Source: Panagrolaimus kolymaensis (taxonomy: Eukaryota > Nematoda > Chromadorea > Rhabditida > Panagrolaimidae). From it: a stretch of 64,000 nt of DNA. Both the position numbers and the translations under genes were made by a program. The notes under the pieces are model-generated. The model made no database searches and was not told the origin of the DNA. It was given only the letters and a program-made list of their open reading frames with translations. This document shows, piece after piece, positions 13,701-24,497 of this stretch; positions within the stretch are counted from its first letter, which is position 1, and each line of letters opens with the position of its first letter. The stretch spans positions 930,001 to 994,000 of the forward strand of contig JAJQJQ010000060.1 in assembly GCA_028622995.1 (NCBI GenBank), read 5' to 3'.

Positions 13701-16387
13701 TAACAAAAACATCAAGATTTTCTGATAGCTTGAGGTCATTTATTTCCTATAAAAAAGGAAAAACTATTACAAAAAATAATTTTTTTGATTTAATAAATTT
13801 TAATGGATCCGCTAACATATTTATGATGCTTCCAATAACAAAAACATCAAGATTTTCTGATAGCTTGAGGTCATTTATTTCCTATAAAAAAGGAAAAACT
13901 ATTACAAAAAATAATTTTTTTGATTTAATAAATTTTAATGGATCCGCTAACATATTTATGATGCTTCCAATAACAAAAACATCAAGATTTTCTGATAGCT
14001 TGAGGTCATTTATTTCCTATAAAAAAGGAAAAACTATAAGAAAAAATAATTTTTTTGATTTAATAAATTTTAATGGATCCGCTAACATATTTATGATGCT
14101 TCCAATAACAAAACAATCAAGATTTTCTGAAAGCTTGAGGTCGTTTATTTCCTATAAAAAAGGAAAAACTATAAGAAAAAATAATTTTTTTGATTTAATA
14201 AATTTTAATGGATCCGCTAACATATTTATGATGCTTCCAATAACAAAACGATCAAGATTTTCTGAAAGCTTGAGGTCATTTATTTCCTATAAAAAAGGAA
14301 AAACTATTACAAAAAATAATTTTTTTGATTTAATAAATTTTAATGGATCCGCTAACATATTTATGATGCTTCCAATAACAAAACAATCAAGATTTTCTGA
14401 AAGCTTGAGGTCGTTTATTTCCTATAAAAAAGGAAAAACTATAAGAAAAAATAATTTTTTTGATTTAATAAATTTTAATGGATCCGCTAACATATTTATG
14501 ATGCTTCCAATAACAAAAACATCAAGATTTTCTGATAGCTTGAGGTCATTTATTTCCTATAAAAAAGGAAAAACTATAAGAAAAAATAATTTTTTTGATT
14601 TAATAAATTTTAATGGATCCGCTAACATATTTATGATGCTTCCAATAACAAAAACATCAAGATTTTCTGATAGCTTGAGGTCATTTATTTCCTATAAAAA
14701 AGGAAAAACTATAAGAAAAAATAATTTTTTTGATTTAATAAATTTTAATGGATCCGCTAACATATTTATGATGCTTCCAATAACAAAAACATCAAGATTT
14801 TCTGATAGCTTGAGGTCATTTATTTCCTATAAAAAAGGAAAAACTATTACAAAAAATAATTTTTTTGATTTAATAAATTTTAATGGATCCGCTAACATAT
14901 TTATGATGCTTCCAATAACAAAAACATCAAGATTTTCTGATAGCTTGAGGTCATTTATTTCCTATAAAAAAGGAAAAACTATAAGAAAAAATAATTTTTT
15001 TGATTTAATAAATTTTAATGGATCCGCTAACATATTTATGATGCTTCCAATAACAAAACGATCAAGATTTTCTGAAAGCTTGAGGTCATTTATTTCCTAT
15101 AAAAAAGGAAAAACTATTACAAAAAATAATTTTTTTGATTTAATAAATTTTAATGGATCCGCTAACATATTTATGATGCTTCCAATAACAAAACGATCAA
15201 GATTTTCTGAAAGCTTGAGGTCATTTATTTCCTATAAAAAAGGAAAAACTATAAGAAAAAATAATTTTTTTGATTTAATAAATTTTAATGGATCCGCTAA
15301 CATATTTATGATGCTTCCAATAACAAAACAATCAAGATTTTCTGATAGCTTGAGGTCATTTATTTCCTATAAAAAAGGAAAAACTATAAGAAAAAATAAT
15401 TTTTTTGATTTAATAAATTTTAATGGATCCGCTAACATATTTATGATGCTTCCAATAACAAAAACATCAAGATTTTCTGATAGCTTGAGGTCATTTATTT
15501 CCTATAAAAAAGGAAAAACTATTACAAAAAATAATTTTTTTGATTTAATAAATTTTAATGGATCCGCTAACATATTTATGATGCTTCCAATAACAAAAAC
15601 ATCAAGATTTTCTGATAGCTTGAGGTCATTTATTTCCTATAAAAAAGGAAAAACTATTACAAAAAATAATTTTTTTGATTTAATAAATTTTAATGGATCC
15701 GCTAACATATTTATGATGCTTCCAATAACAAAAACATCAAGATTTTCTGATAGCTTGAGGTCATTTATTTCCTATAAAAAAGGAAAAACTATAAGAAAAA
15801 ATAATTTTTTTGATTTAATAAATTTTAATGGATCCGCTAACATATTTATGATGCTTCCAATAACAAAACAATCAAGATTTTCTGAAAGCTTGAGGTCGTT
15901 TATTTCCTATAAAAAAGGAAAAACTATAAGAAAAAATAATTTTTTTGATTTAATAAATTTTAATGGATCCGCTAACATATTTATGATGCTTCCAATAACA
16001 AAACGATCAAGATTTTCTGAAAGCTTGAGGTCATTTATTTCCTATAAAAAAGGAAAAACTATTACAAAAAATAATTTTTTTGATTTAATAAATTTTAATG
16101 GATCCGCTAACATATTTATGATGCTTCCAATAACAAAACAATCAAGATTTTCTGAAAGCTTGAGGTCGTTTATTTCCTATAAAAAAGGAAAAACTATAAG
16201 AAAAAATAATTTTTTTGATTTAATAAATTTTAATGGATCCGCTAACATATTTATGATGCTTCCAATAACAAAAACATCAAGATTTTCTGATAGCTTGAGG
16301 TCATTTATTTCCTATAAAAAAGGAAAAACTATAAGAAAAAATAATTTTTTTGATTTAATAAATTTTAATGGATCCGCTAACATATTT
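10718..16387. repeat. Large higher-order repeat, 15-monomer then 13-monomer offset, about three copies
   Basis: Monomers 80-92 (10718-12472) match 95-107 (12743-14497) in order: TCT, GCT, ATT, caa, two cga, a caa copy with T at base 39, three aca copies with T at base 39, then caa, cga, caa. The offset is 15 monomers (2,025 bp). Monomers 99-108 recur again at 112-121 (15038-16387) with an offset of 13 monomers (1,755 bp). This block holds all zone 1 monomers with T at base 39, so those copies lack HindIII sites. Confidence 0.85.
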
Positions 16388-16796
16388 ATGATGCTTCCAA
16401 TAACAAAACCATCAAGATTTTCTGAAAGCTTGAGGTCGTTTATTTCCTATAAAAAAGGAAAAACCATAACAAAAAATAATTTTTTTGATTTAATAAATTT
16501 TAATGGATCCGCTAACATATTTATGATGCTTCCAATAACAAAACCATCAAGATTTTCTGAAAGCTTGAGGTCATTTATTTCCTATAAAAAAGGAAAAACC
16601 ATAACAAAAAATAATTTTTTTGATTTAATAAATTTTAATGGATCCGCTAACATATTTATGATGCTTCCAATAACAAAACTATCAAGATTTTCTGAAAGCT
16701 TGAGGTCGTTTATTTCCTATAAAAAAGGAAAAACTATTACAAAAATAATTTTTTTGATTTAATAAATTTTAATGGATCCGCTAACATATTTATGAT

Positions 16797-16823
16797 GCTT
16801 CCAATAACAAGCTTCCAATAACA
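16797..16823. repeat. 14-bp internal tandem duplication, copy 1
   Basis: The segment GCTTCCAATAACA is repeated within the monomer with one extra A between, adding 14 bp and a second HindIII site (ACAAGCTTCC). This is the first of nine such monomers in the window and lies in the second monomer of zone 2. Confidence 0.9.
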
Positions 16824-18965
16824 AAACCATCAAGATTTTCTGAAAGCTTGAGGTCGTTTATTTCCTATAAAAAAGGAAAAACTATTACAAAAAATAATTT
16901 TTTTGATTTAATAAATTTTAATGGATCCGCTAACATATTTATGATGCTTCCAATAACAAAACCATCAAGATTTTCTGAAAGCTTGAGGTCGTTTATTTCC
17001 TATAAAAAAGGAAAAACTATTACAAAAAATTATTTTTTTGATTTAATAAATTTTAATGGATCCGCTAACATATTTATGATGCTTCCAATAACAAAACCAT
17101 CAAGATTTTCTGAAAGCTTGAGGTCGTTTATTTCCTATAAAAAAGGAAAAACTATTACAAAAATAATTTTTTTGATTTTATAAATTTTAATGGATCCGCT
17201 AACATATTTATGATGCTTCCAATAACAAAACTATCAAGATTTTCTGAAAGCTTGAGGTCATTTATTTCCTATAAAAAAGGAAAAACTATAACAAAAAATA
17301 ATTTTTTTGATTTAATAAATTTTAATGGATCCGCTAACATATTTATGATGCTTCCAATAACAAAACGATCAAGATTTTCTGAAAGCTTGAGGTCATTTAT
17401 TTCCTATAAAAAAGGAAAAACTATAACAAAAAATAATTTTTTTGATTTAATAAATTTTAATGGATCCGCTAACATATTTATGATGCTTCCAATAACAAAA
17501 CCATCAAGATTTTCTGAAAGCTTGAGGTCGTTTATTTCCTATAAAAAAGGAAAAACTATTACAAAAAATTATTTTTTTGATTTAATAAATTTTAATGGAT
17601 CCGCTAACATATTTATGATGCTTCCAATAACAAAACCATCAAGATTTTCTGAAAGCTTGAGGTCGTTTATTTCCTATAAAAAAGGAAAAACTATTACAAA
17701 AATAATTTTTTTGATTTTATAAATTTTAATGGATCCGCTAACATATTTATGATGCTTCCAATAACAAAACTATCAAGATTTTCTGAAAGCTTGAGGTCAT
17801 TTATTTCCTATAAAAAAGGAAAAACTATAACAAAAAATAATTTTTTTGATTTAATAAATTTTAATGGATCCGCTAACATATTTATGATGCTTCCAATAAC
17901 AAAACGATCAAGATTTTCTGAAAGCTTGAGGTCGTTTATTTCCTATAAAAAAGGAAAAACTATTACAAAAATAATTTTTTTGATTTAATAAATTTTAATG
18001 GATCCGCTAACATATTTATGATGCTTCCAATATTAAAACCATCAAGATTTTCTGAAAGCTTGAGGTCGTTTATTTCCTATAAAAAAGGAAAAACTATTAC
18101 AAAAATAATTTTTTTGATTTAATAAATTTGTATGGATCCGCTAACATATTTATGATGCTTCCAATAACAAAACTATCAAGATTTTCTGAAAGCTTGAGGT
18201 CGTTTATTTCCTATAAAAAAGGAAAAACTATTACAAAAAATAATTTTTTTGATTTAATAAATTTTAATGGATCCGCTAACATATTTATGATGCTTCCAAT
18301 AACAAAACGATCAAGATTTTCTGAAAGCTTGAGGTCGTTTATTTCCTATAAAAAAGGAAAAACTATAACAAAAAATAATTTTTTTGATTTAATAAATTTT
18401 AATGGATCCGCTAACATATTTATGATGCTTCCAATAACAAAACCATCAAGATTTTCTGAAAGCTTGAGGTCGTTTATTTCCTATAAAAAAGGAAAAACTA
18501 TTACAAAAAATAATTTTTTTGATTTAATAAATTTTAATGGATCCGCTAACATATTTATGATGCTTCCAATAACAAAACCATCAAGATTTTCTGAAAGCTT
18601 GAGGTCGTTTATTTCCTATAAAAAAGGAAAAACCATAACAAAAAATAATTTTTTTGATTTAATAAATTTTAATGGATCCGCTAACATATTTATGATGCTT
18701 CCAATAACAAAACCATCAAGATTTTCTGAAAGCTTGAGGTCATTTATTTCCTATAAAAAAGGAAAAACCATAACAAAAAATAATTTTTTTGATTTAATAA
18801 ATTTTAATGGATCCGCTAACATATTTATGATGCTTCCAATAACAAAACTATCAAGATTTTCTGAAAGCTTGAGGTCGTTTATTTCCTATAAAAAAGGAAA
18901 AACTATTACAAAAATAATTTTTTTGATTTAATAAATTTTAATGGATCCGCTAACATATTTATGAT

Positions 18966-18992
18966 GCTTCCAATAACAAGCTTCCAATAACA
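18966..18992. repeat. 14-bp internal tandem duplication, copy 2
   Basis: Same 14-bp gain and extra HindIII site as at 16797. The following bases carry a private change (CATCAGGATT instead of CATCAAGATT), so this copy is not a recent clone of its neighbours. Confidence 0.9.
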
Positions 18993-20328
18993 AAACCATC
19001 AGGATTTTCTGAAAGCTTGAGGTCGTTTATTTCCTATAAAAAAGGAAAAACTATTACAAAAAATAATTTTTTTGATTTAATAAATTTTAATGGATCCGCT
19101 AACATATTTATGATGCTTCCAATAACAAAACCATCAAGATTTTCTGAAAGCTTGAGGTCGTTTATTTCCTATAAAAAAGGAAAAACTATTACAAAAAATT
19201 ATTTTTTTGATTTAATAAATTTTAATGGATCCGCTAACATATTTATGATGCTTCCAATAACAAAACCATCAAGATTTTCTGAAAGCTTGAGGTCGTTTAT
19301 TTCCTATAAAAAAGGAAAAACTATAACAAAAAATAATTTTTTTGATTTAATAAATTTTAATGGATCCGCTAACATATTTATGATGCTTCCAATAACAAAA
19401 CCATCAAGATTTTCTGAAAGCTTGAGGTCGTTTATTTCCTATAAAAAAGGAAAAACTATTACAAAAAATAATTTTTTTGATTTAATAAATTTTAATGGAT
19501 CCGCTAACATATTTATGATGCTTCCAATAACAAAACCATCAAGATTTTCTGAAAGCTTGAGGTCGTTTATTTCCTATAAAAAAGGAAAAACCATAACAAA
19601 AAATAATTTTTTTGATTTAATAAATTTTAATGGATCCGCTAACATATTTATGATGCTTCCAATAACAAAACCATCAAGATTTTCTGAAAGCTTGAGGTCG
19701 TTTATTTCCTATAAAAAAGGAAAAACTATTACAAAAAATAATTTTTTTGATTTAATAAATTTTAATGGATCCGCTAACATATTTATGATGCTTCCAATAA
19801 CAAAACGATCAAGATTTTCTGAAAGCTTGAGGTCGTTTATTTCCTATAAAAAAGGAAAAACTATAACAAAAAATAATTTTTTTGATTTAATAAATTTTAA
19901 TGGATCCGCTAACATATTTATGATGCTTCCAATAACAAAACCATCAAGATTTTCTGAAAGCTTGAGGTCGTTTATTTCCTATAAAAAAGGAAAAACCATA
20001 ACAAAAAATAATTTTTTTGATTTAATAAATTTTAATGGATCCGCTAACATATTTATGATGCTTCCAATAACAAAACCATCAAGATTTTCTGAAAGCTTGA
20101 GGTCATTTATTTCCTATAAAAAAGGAAAAACCATACCAAAAAATAATTTTTTTGATTTAATAAATTTTAATGGATCCGCTAACATATTTATGATGCTTCC
20201 AATAACAAAACTATCAAGATTTTCTGAAAGCTTGAGGTCGTTTATTTCCTATAAAAAAGGAAAAACTATTACAAAAATAATTTTTTTGATTTAATAAATT
20301 TTAATGGATCCGCTAACATATTTATGAT

Positions 20329-20355
20329 GCTTCCAATAACAAGCTTCCAATAACA
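20329..20355. repeat. 14-bp internal tandem duplication, copy 3
   Basis: Same 14-bp gain. It lies inside duplicated block X and has its partner at 28859, exactly 8,530 bases downstream. Confidence 0.9.
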
Positions 20356-22224
20356 AAACCATCAAGATTTTCTGAAAGCTTGAGGTCGTTTATTTCCTAT
20401 AAAAAAGGAAAAACTATTACAAAAAATAATTTTTTTGATTTAATAAATTTTAATGGATCCGCTAACATATTTATGATGCTTCCAATAACAAAACGATCAA
20501 GATTTTCTGAAAGCTTGAGGTCGTTTATTTCCTATAAAAAAGGAAAAACTATTACAAAAAATTATTTTTTTGATTTAATAAATTTTAATGGATCCGCTAA
20601 CATATTTATGATGCTTCCAATAACAAAACCATCAAGATTTTCTGAAAGCTTGAGGTCGTTTATTTCCTATAAAAAAGGAAAAACTATTACAAAAATAATT
20701 TTTTTGATTTAATAAATTTTAATGGATCCGCTAACATATTTATGATGCTTCCAATAACAAAACTATCAAGATTTTCTGAAAGCTTGAGGTCATTTATTTC
20801 CTATAAAAAAGGAAAAACTATTACAAAAAATAATTTTTTTGATTTAATAAATTTTAATGGATCCGCTAACATATTTATGATGCTTCCAATAACAAAACCA
20901 TCAAGATTTTCTGAAAGCTTGAGGTCGTTTATTTCCTATAAAAAAGGAAAAACCATAACAAAAAATAATTTTTTTGATTTAATAAATTTTAATGGATCCG
21001 CTAACATATTTATGATGCTTCCAATAACAAAACCATCAAGATTTTCTGAAAGCTTGAGGTCATTTATTTCCTATAAAAAAGGAAAAACCATAACAAAAAA
21101 TAATTTTTTTGATTTAATAAATTTTAATGGATCCGCTAACATATTTATGATGCTTCCAATAACAAAACGATCAAGATTTTCGGAAAGCTTGAGGTCGTTT
21201 ATTTCCTATAAAAAAGGAAAAACTATAACAAAAAATAATTTTTATGATTTAATAAATTTTAATGGATCCGCTAACATATTTATGATGCTTCCAATAACAA
21301 AACGATCAAGATTTTCTGAAAGCTTGAGGTCGTTTATTTCCTATAAAAAAGGAAAAACTATTACAAAAATAATTTTTTTGATTTAATAAATTTTAATGGA
21401 TCCGCTAACATATTTATGATGCTTCCAATATTAAAACCATCAAGATTTTCTGAAAGCTTGAGGTCGTTTATTTCCTATAAAAAAGGAAAAACTATTACAA
21501 AAATAATTTTTTTGATTTAATAAATTTGTATGGATCCGCTAACATATTTATGATGCTTCCAATAACAAAACTATCAAGATTTTCTGAAAGCTTGAGGTCG
21601 TTTATTTCCTATAAAAAAGGAAAAACTATTACAAAAATAATTTTTTTGATTTAATAAATTTTAATGGATCCGCTAACATTTTTATGATGCTTCCAATAAC
21701 AAAACTATCAAGATTTTCTGAAAGCTTGAGGTCGTTTATTTCCTATAAAAAAGGAAAAACTATTACAAAAATAATTTTTTTGATTTAATAAATTTTAATG
21801 GATCCGCTAACATATTTATGATGCTTCCAATAACAAAACTATCAAGATTTTCTGAAAGCTTGAGGTCGTTTATTTCCTATAAAAAAGGAAAAACTATTAC
21901 AAAAATAATTTTTTTGATTTAATAAATTTGTATGGATCCGCTAACATATTTATGATGCTTCCAATAACAAAACCATCAAGATTTTCTGAAAGCTTGAGGT
22001 CATTTATTTCCTATAAAAAAGGAAAAACTATTACAAAAATAATTTTTTTGATTTAATAAATTTTAATGGATCCGCTAACATATTTATGATGCTTCCAATA
22101 ACAAAACTATCGAGATTTTCTGAAAGCTTGAGGTCGTTTATTTCCTATAAAAAAGGAAAAACTATTACAAAAATAATTTTTTTGATTTAATAAATTTTAA
22201 TGGATCCGCTAACATATTTATGAT

Positions 22225-22251
22225 GCTTCCAATAACAAGCTTCCAATAACA
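22225..22251. repeat. 14-bp internal tandem duplication, copy 4
   Basis: Same 14-bp gain, inside block X with its partner at 30755. The HindIII site just downstream is lost here by one base (GAAGGCTTGA), unlike its partner. Confidence 0.9.
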
Positions 22252-22713
22252 AAACCATCAAGATTTTCTGAAGGCTTGAGGTCGTTTATTTCCTATAAAA
22301 AAGGAAAAACTATTACAAAAAATAATTTTTTTGATTTAATAAATTTTAATGGATCCGCTAACATATTTATGATGCTTCCAATAACAAAACCATCAAGATT
22401 TTCTGAAAGCTTGAGGTCGTTTATTTCCTATAAAAAAGGAAAAACTATTACAAAAATAATTTTTTTGATTTAATAAATTTTAATGGATCCGCTAACATAT
22501 TTATGATGCTTCCAATAACAAAACTATCAAGATTTTCTGAAAGCTTGAGGTCGTTTATTTCCTATAAAAAAGGAAAAACTATTACAAAAATAATTTTTTT
22601 GATTTAATAAATTTGTATGGATCCGCTAACATATTTATGATGCTTCCAATAAAAAAACTATCAAGATTTTCTGAAAGCTTGAGGTCGTTTATTTCCTATA
22701 AAAAAGGAAAAAT

Positions 22714-24497
22714 TATTACAAAAATAATTTTTTTGATTTAATAAATTTTAATGGATCCGCTAACATATTTATGATGCTTCCAATAACAAAACCATCAAGA
22801 TTTTCTGAAAGCTTGAGGTCGTTTATTTCCTATAAAAAAGGAAAAACTATAACAAAAAATAATTTTTTTGATTTAATAAATTTTAATGGATCCGCTAACA
22901 TATTTATGATGCTTCCAATAACAAAACCATCAAGATTTTCTGAAAGCTTGAGGTCGTTTATTTCCTATAAAAAAGGAAAAACTATTACAAAAAATAATTT
23001 TTTTGATTTAATAAATTTTAATGGATCCGCTAACATATTTATGATGCTTCCAATAACAAAACCATCAAGATTTTCTGAAAGCTTGAGGTCGTTTATTTCC
23101 TATAAAAAAGGAAAAACCATAACAAAAAATAATTTTTTTGATTTAATAAATTTTAATGGATCCGCTAACATATTTATGATGCTTCCAATAACAAAACGAT
23201 CAAGATTTTCTGAAAGCTTGAGGTCGTTTATTTCCTATAAAAAAGGAAAAACTATAACAAAAAATAATTTTTTTGATTTAATAAATTTTAATGGATCCGC
23301 TAACATATTTATGATGCTTCCAATAACAAAACCATCAAGATTTTCTGAAAGCTTGAGGTCGTTTATTTCCTATAAAAAAGGAAAAACTATTACAAAAAAT
23401 AATTTTTTTGATTTAATAAATTTTAATGGATCCGCTAACATATTTATGATGCTTCCAATAACAAAACCATCAAGATTTTCTGAAAGCTTGAGGTCGTTTA
23501 TTTCCTATAAAAAAGGAAAAACCATAACAAAAAATAATTTTTTTGATTTAATAAATTTTAATGGATCCGCTAACATATTTATGATGCTTCCAATAACAAG
23601 CTTCCAATAACAAAACCATCAAGATTTTCTGAAAGCTTGAGGTCGTTTATTTCCTATAAAAAAGGAAAAACTATTACAAAAAATAATTTTTTTGATTTAA
23701 TAAATTTTAATGGATCCGCTAACATATTTATGATGCTTCCAATAACAAAACCATCAAGATTTTCTGAAAGCTTGAGGTCGTTTATTTCCTATAAAAAAGG
23801 AAAAACTATTACAAAAAATTATTTTTTTGATTTAATAAATTTTAATGGATCCGCTAACATATTTATGATGCTTCCAATAACAAAACCATCAAGATTTTCT
23901 GAAAGCTTGAGGTCGTTTATTTCCTATAAAAAAGGAAAAACTATTACAAAAATAATTTTTTTGATTTAATAAATTTTAATGGATCCGCTAACATATTTAT
24001 GATGCTTCCAATAACAAAACTATCAAGATTTTCTGAAAGCTTGAGGTCATTTATTTCCTATAAAAAAGGAAAAACTATTACAAAAAATAATTTTTTTGAT
24101 TTAATAAATTTTAATGGATCCGCTAACATATTTATGATGCTTCCAATAACAAAACCATCAAGATTTTCTGAAAGCTTGAGGTCGTTTATTTCCTATAAAA
24201 AAGGAAAAACCATAACAAAAAATAATTTTTTTGATTTAATAAATTTTAATGGATCCGCTAACATATTTATGATGCTTCCAATAACAAAACCATCAAGATT
24301 TTCTGAAAGCTTGAGGTCATTTATTTCCTATAAAAAAGGAAAAACCATAACAAAAAATAATTTTTTTGATTTAATAAATTTTAATGGATCCGCTAACATA
24401 TTTATGATGCTTCCAATAACAAAACTATCAAGATTTTCTGAAAGCTTGAGGTCGTTTATTTCCTATAAAAAAGGAAAAACTATTACAAAAATAATTT
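22714..24497. repeat. Duplicated block Y (partner Y' at 27030-28813)
   Basis: A 1,784-bp segment recurs 4,316 bases downstream. Both copies hold six in-phase 135-bp monomers, then a 14-bp duplication, then a TTATTTTTTT monomer and the same order of cca/cga/cta variants. Limits are set by mismatches at 22713 (T versus C) and 24498 (G versus T). I saw no internal difference, though not every base was compared. Confidence 0.88.
23586..23612. repeat. 14-bp internal tandem duplication, copy 5
   Basis: Same 14-bp gain, inside block Y with its partner at 27902, 4,316 bases downstream. It follows an in-phase run of six 135-bp monomers and brings a stop codon into that frame. Confidence 0.9.

Larger units (their letters stand above)
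1..16657. repeat. Zone 1: 123 in-register 135-bp monomers
   Basis: After a 52-base partial copy, 123 monomers start exactly every 135 bases from 53. No length variant occurs. Variation is confined to about a dozen sites: base 7 (C/A), 20 (A/T), 22-23 (cga, cca, caa, aca), 39 (A/T), 51 (G/A), 52 (T/A), 54 (T/A), 78 (T/C), 79-81 (ata, att, aat, aga, tta), 83 (G/C) and 124 (G/T). These variants recur in ordered strings, giving higher-order repeats listed separately. The change A to T at base 39 also destroys the HindIII site; it appears only in the right part, first at 11528, and the same change is typical of one half of the zone 3 dimer. The zone ends where the first 134-bp copy begins at 16658. 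Confidence 0.95.
2..16762 (+). other. Giant open reading frame of 45-residue repeats; probably not a real gene
   Basis: The frame is open from the left window edge; 53 is only the first ATG, in the middle of the array. From there it runs 5,569 residues: 123 repeats of 45 residues and a last one of 34 that ends at TAA (16760-16762), because the first 134-bp copy shifts the frame. Each repeat starts Met-Met-(Leu/Ile)-Pro-Ile-Thr-Lys, is rich in Lys, Arg, Ser, Asn, Phe and Ile, has no Cys, Trp or His, and shows no signal peptide, membrane segment or family motif I recognise. Most variable sites change the residue (position 3 L/I, 8 R/P/Q/T/L, 13 E/D, 18 F/I/L, 27 I/N/R/L, 28 T/R, 42 A/S); only positions 17, 26 and partly 27 vary silently. 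That is not the pattern of protein-level constraint. The frame is best explained by a period divisible by three plus homogenisation. A repetitive structural protein cannot be excluded without expression data. Confidence 0.75.
20137..22792. repeat. Duplicated block X (partner X' at 28667-31322)
   Basis: A 2,656-bp segment recurs 8,530 bases downstream in direct orientation. Shared landmarks are two 14-bp duplications, a TTATTTTTTT variant, the rare CCAATATTAAAACC monomer (21430 and 29960), a CTATCGAGA change (22110s and 30640s) and an AATTATTAC change (22713 and 31243). A few point differences separate the copies: cga versus cca near 20493, TTTATGATT at 21244, a lost HindIII site at 22273, and CAAAAGG near 31231. 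The block limits are the first flanking mismatches, at 20136 and 22793. Confidence 0.88.

Noticed and set aside
16797..16823. Target-site duplication or transposon footprint
   Set aside because: The two 13-base copies are separated by a single A with nothing inserted; it is a plain internal tandem duplication, identical in all nine places.
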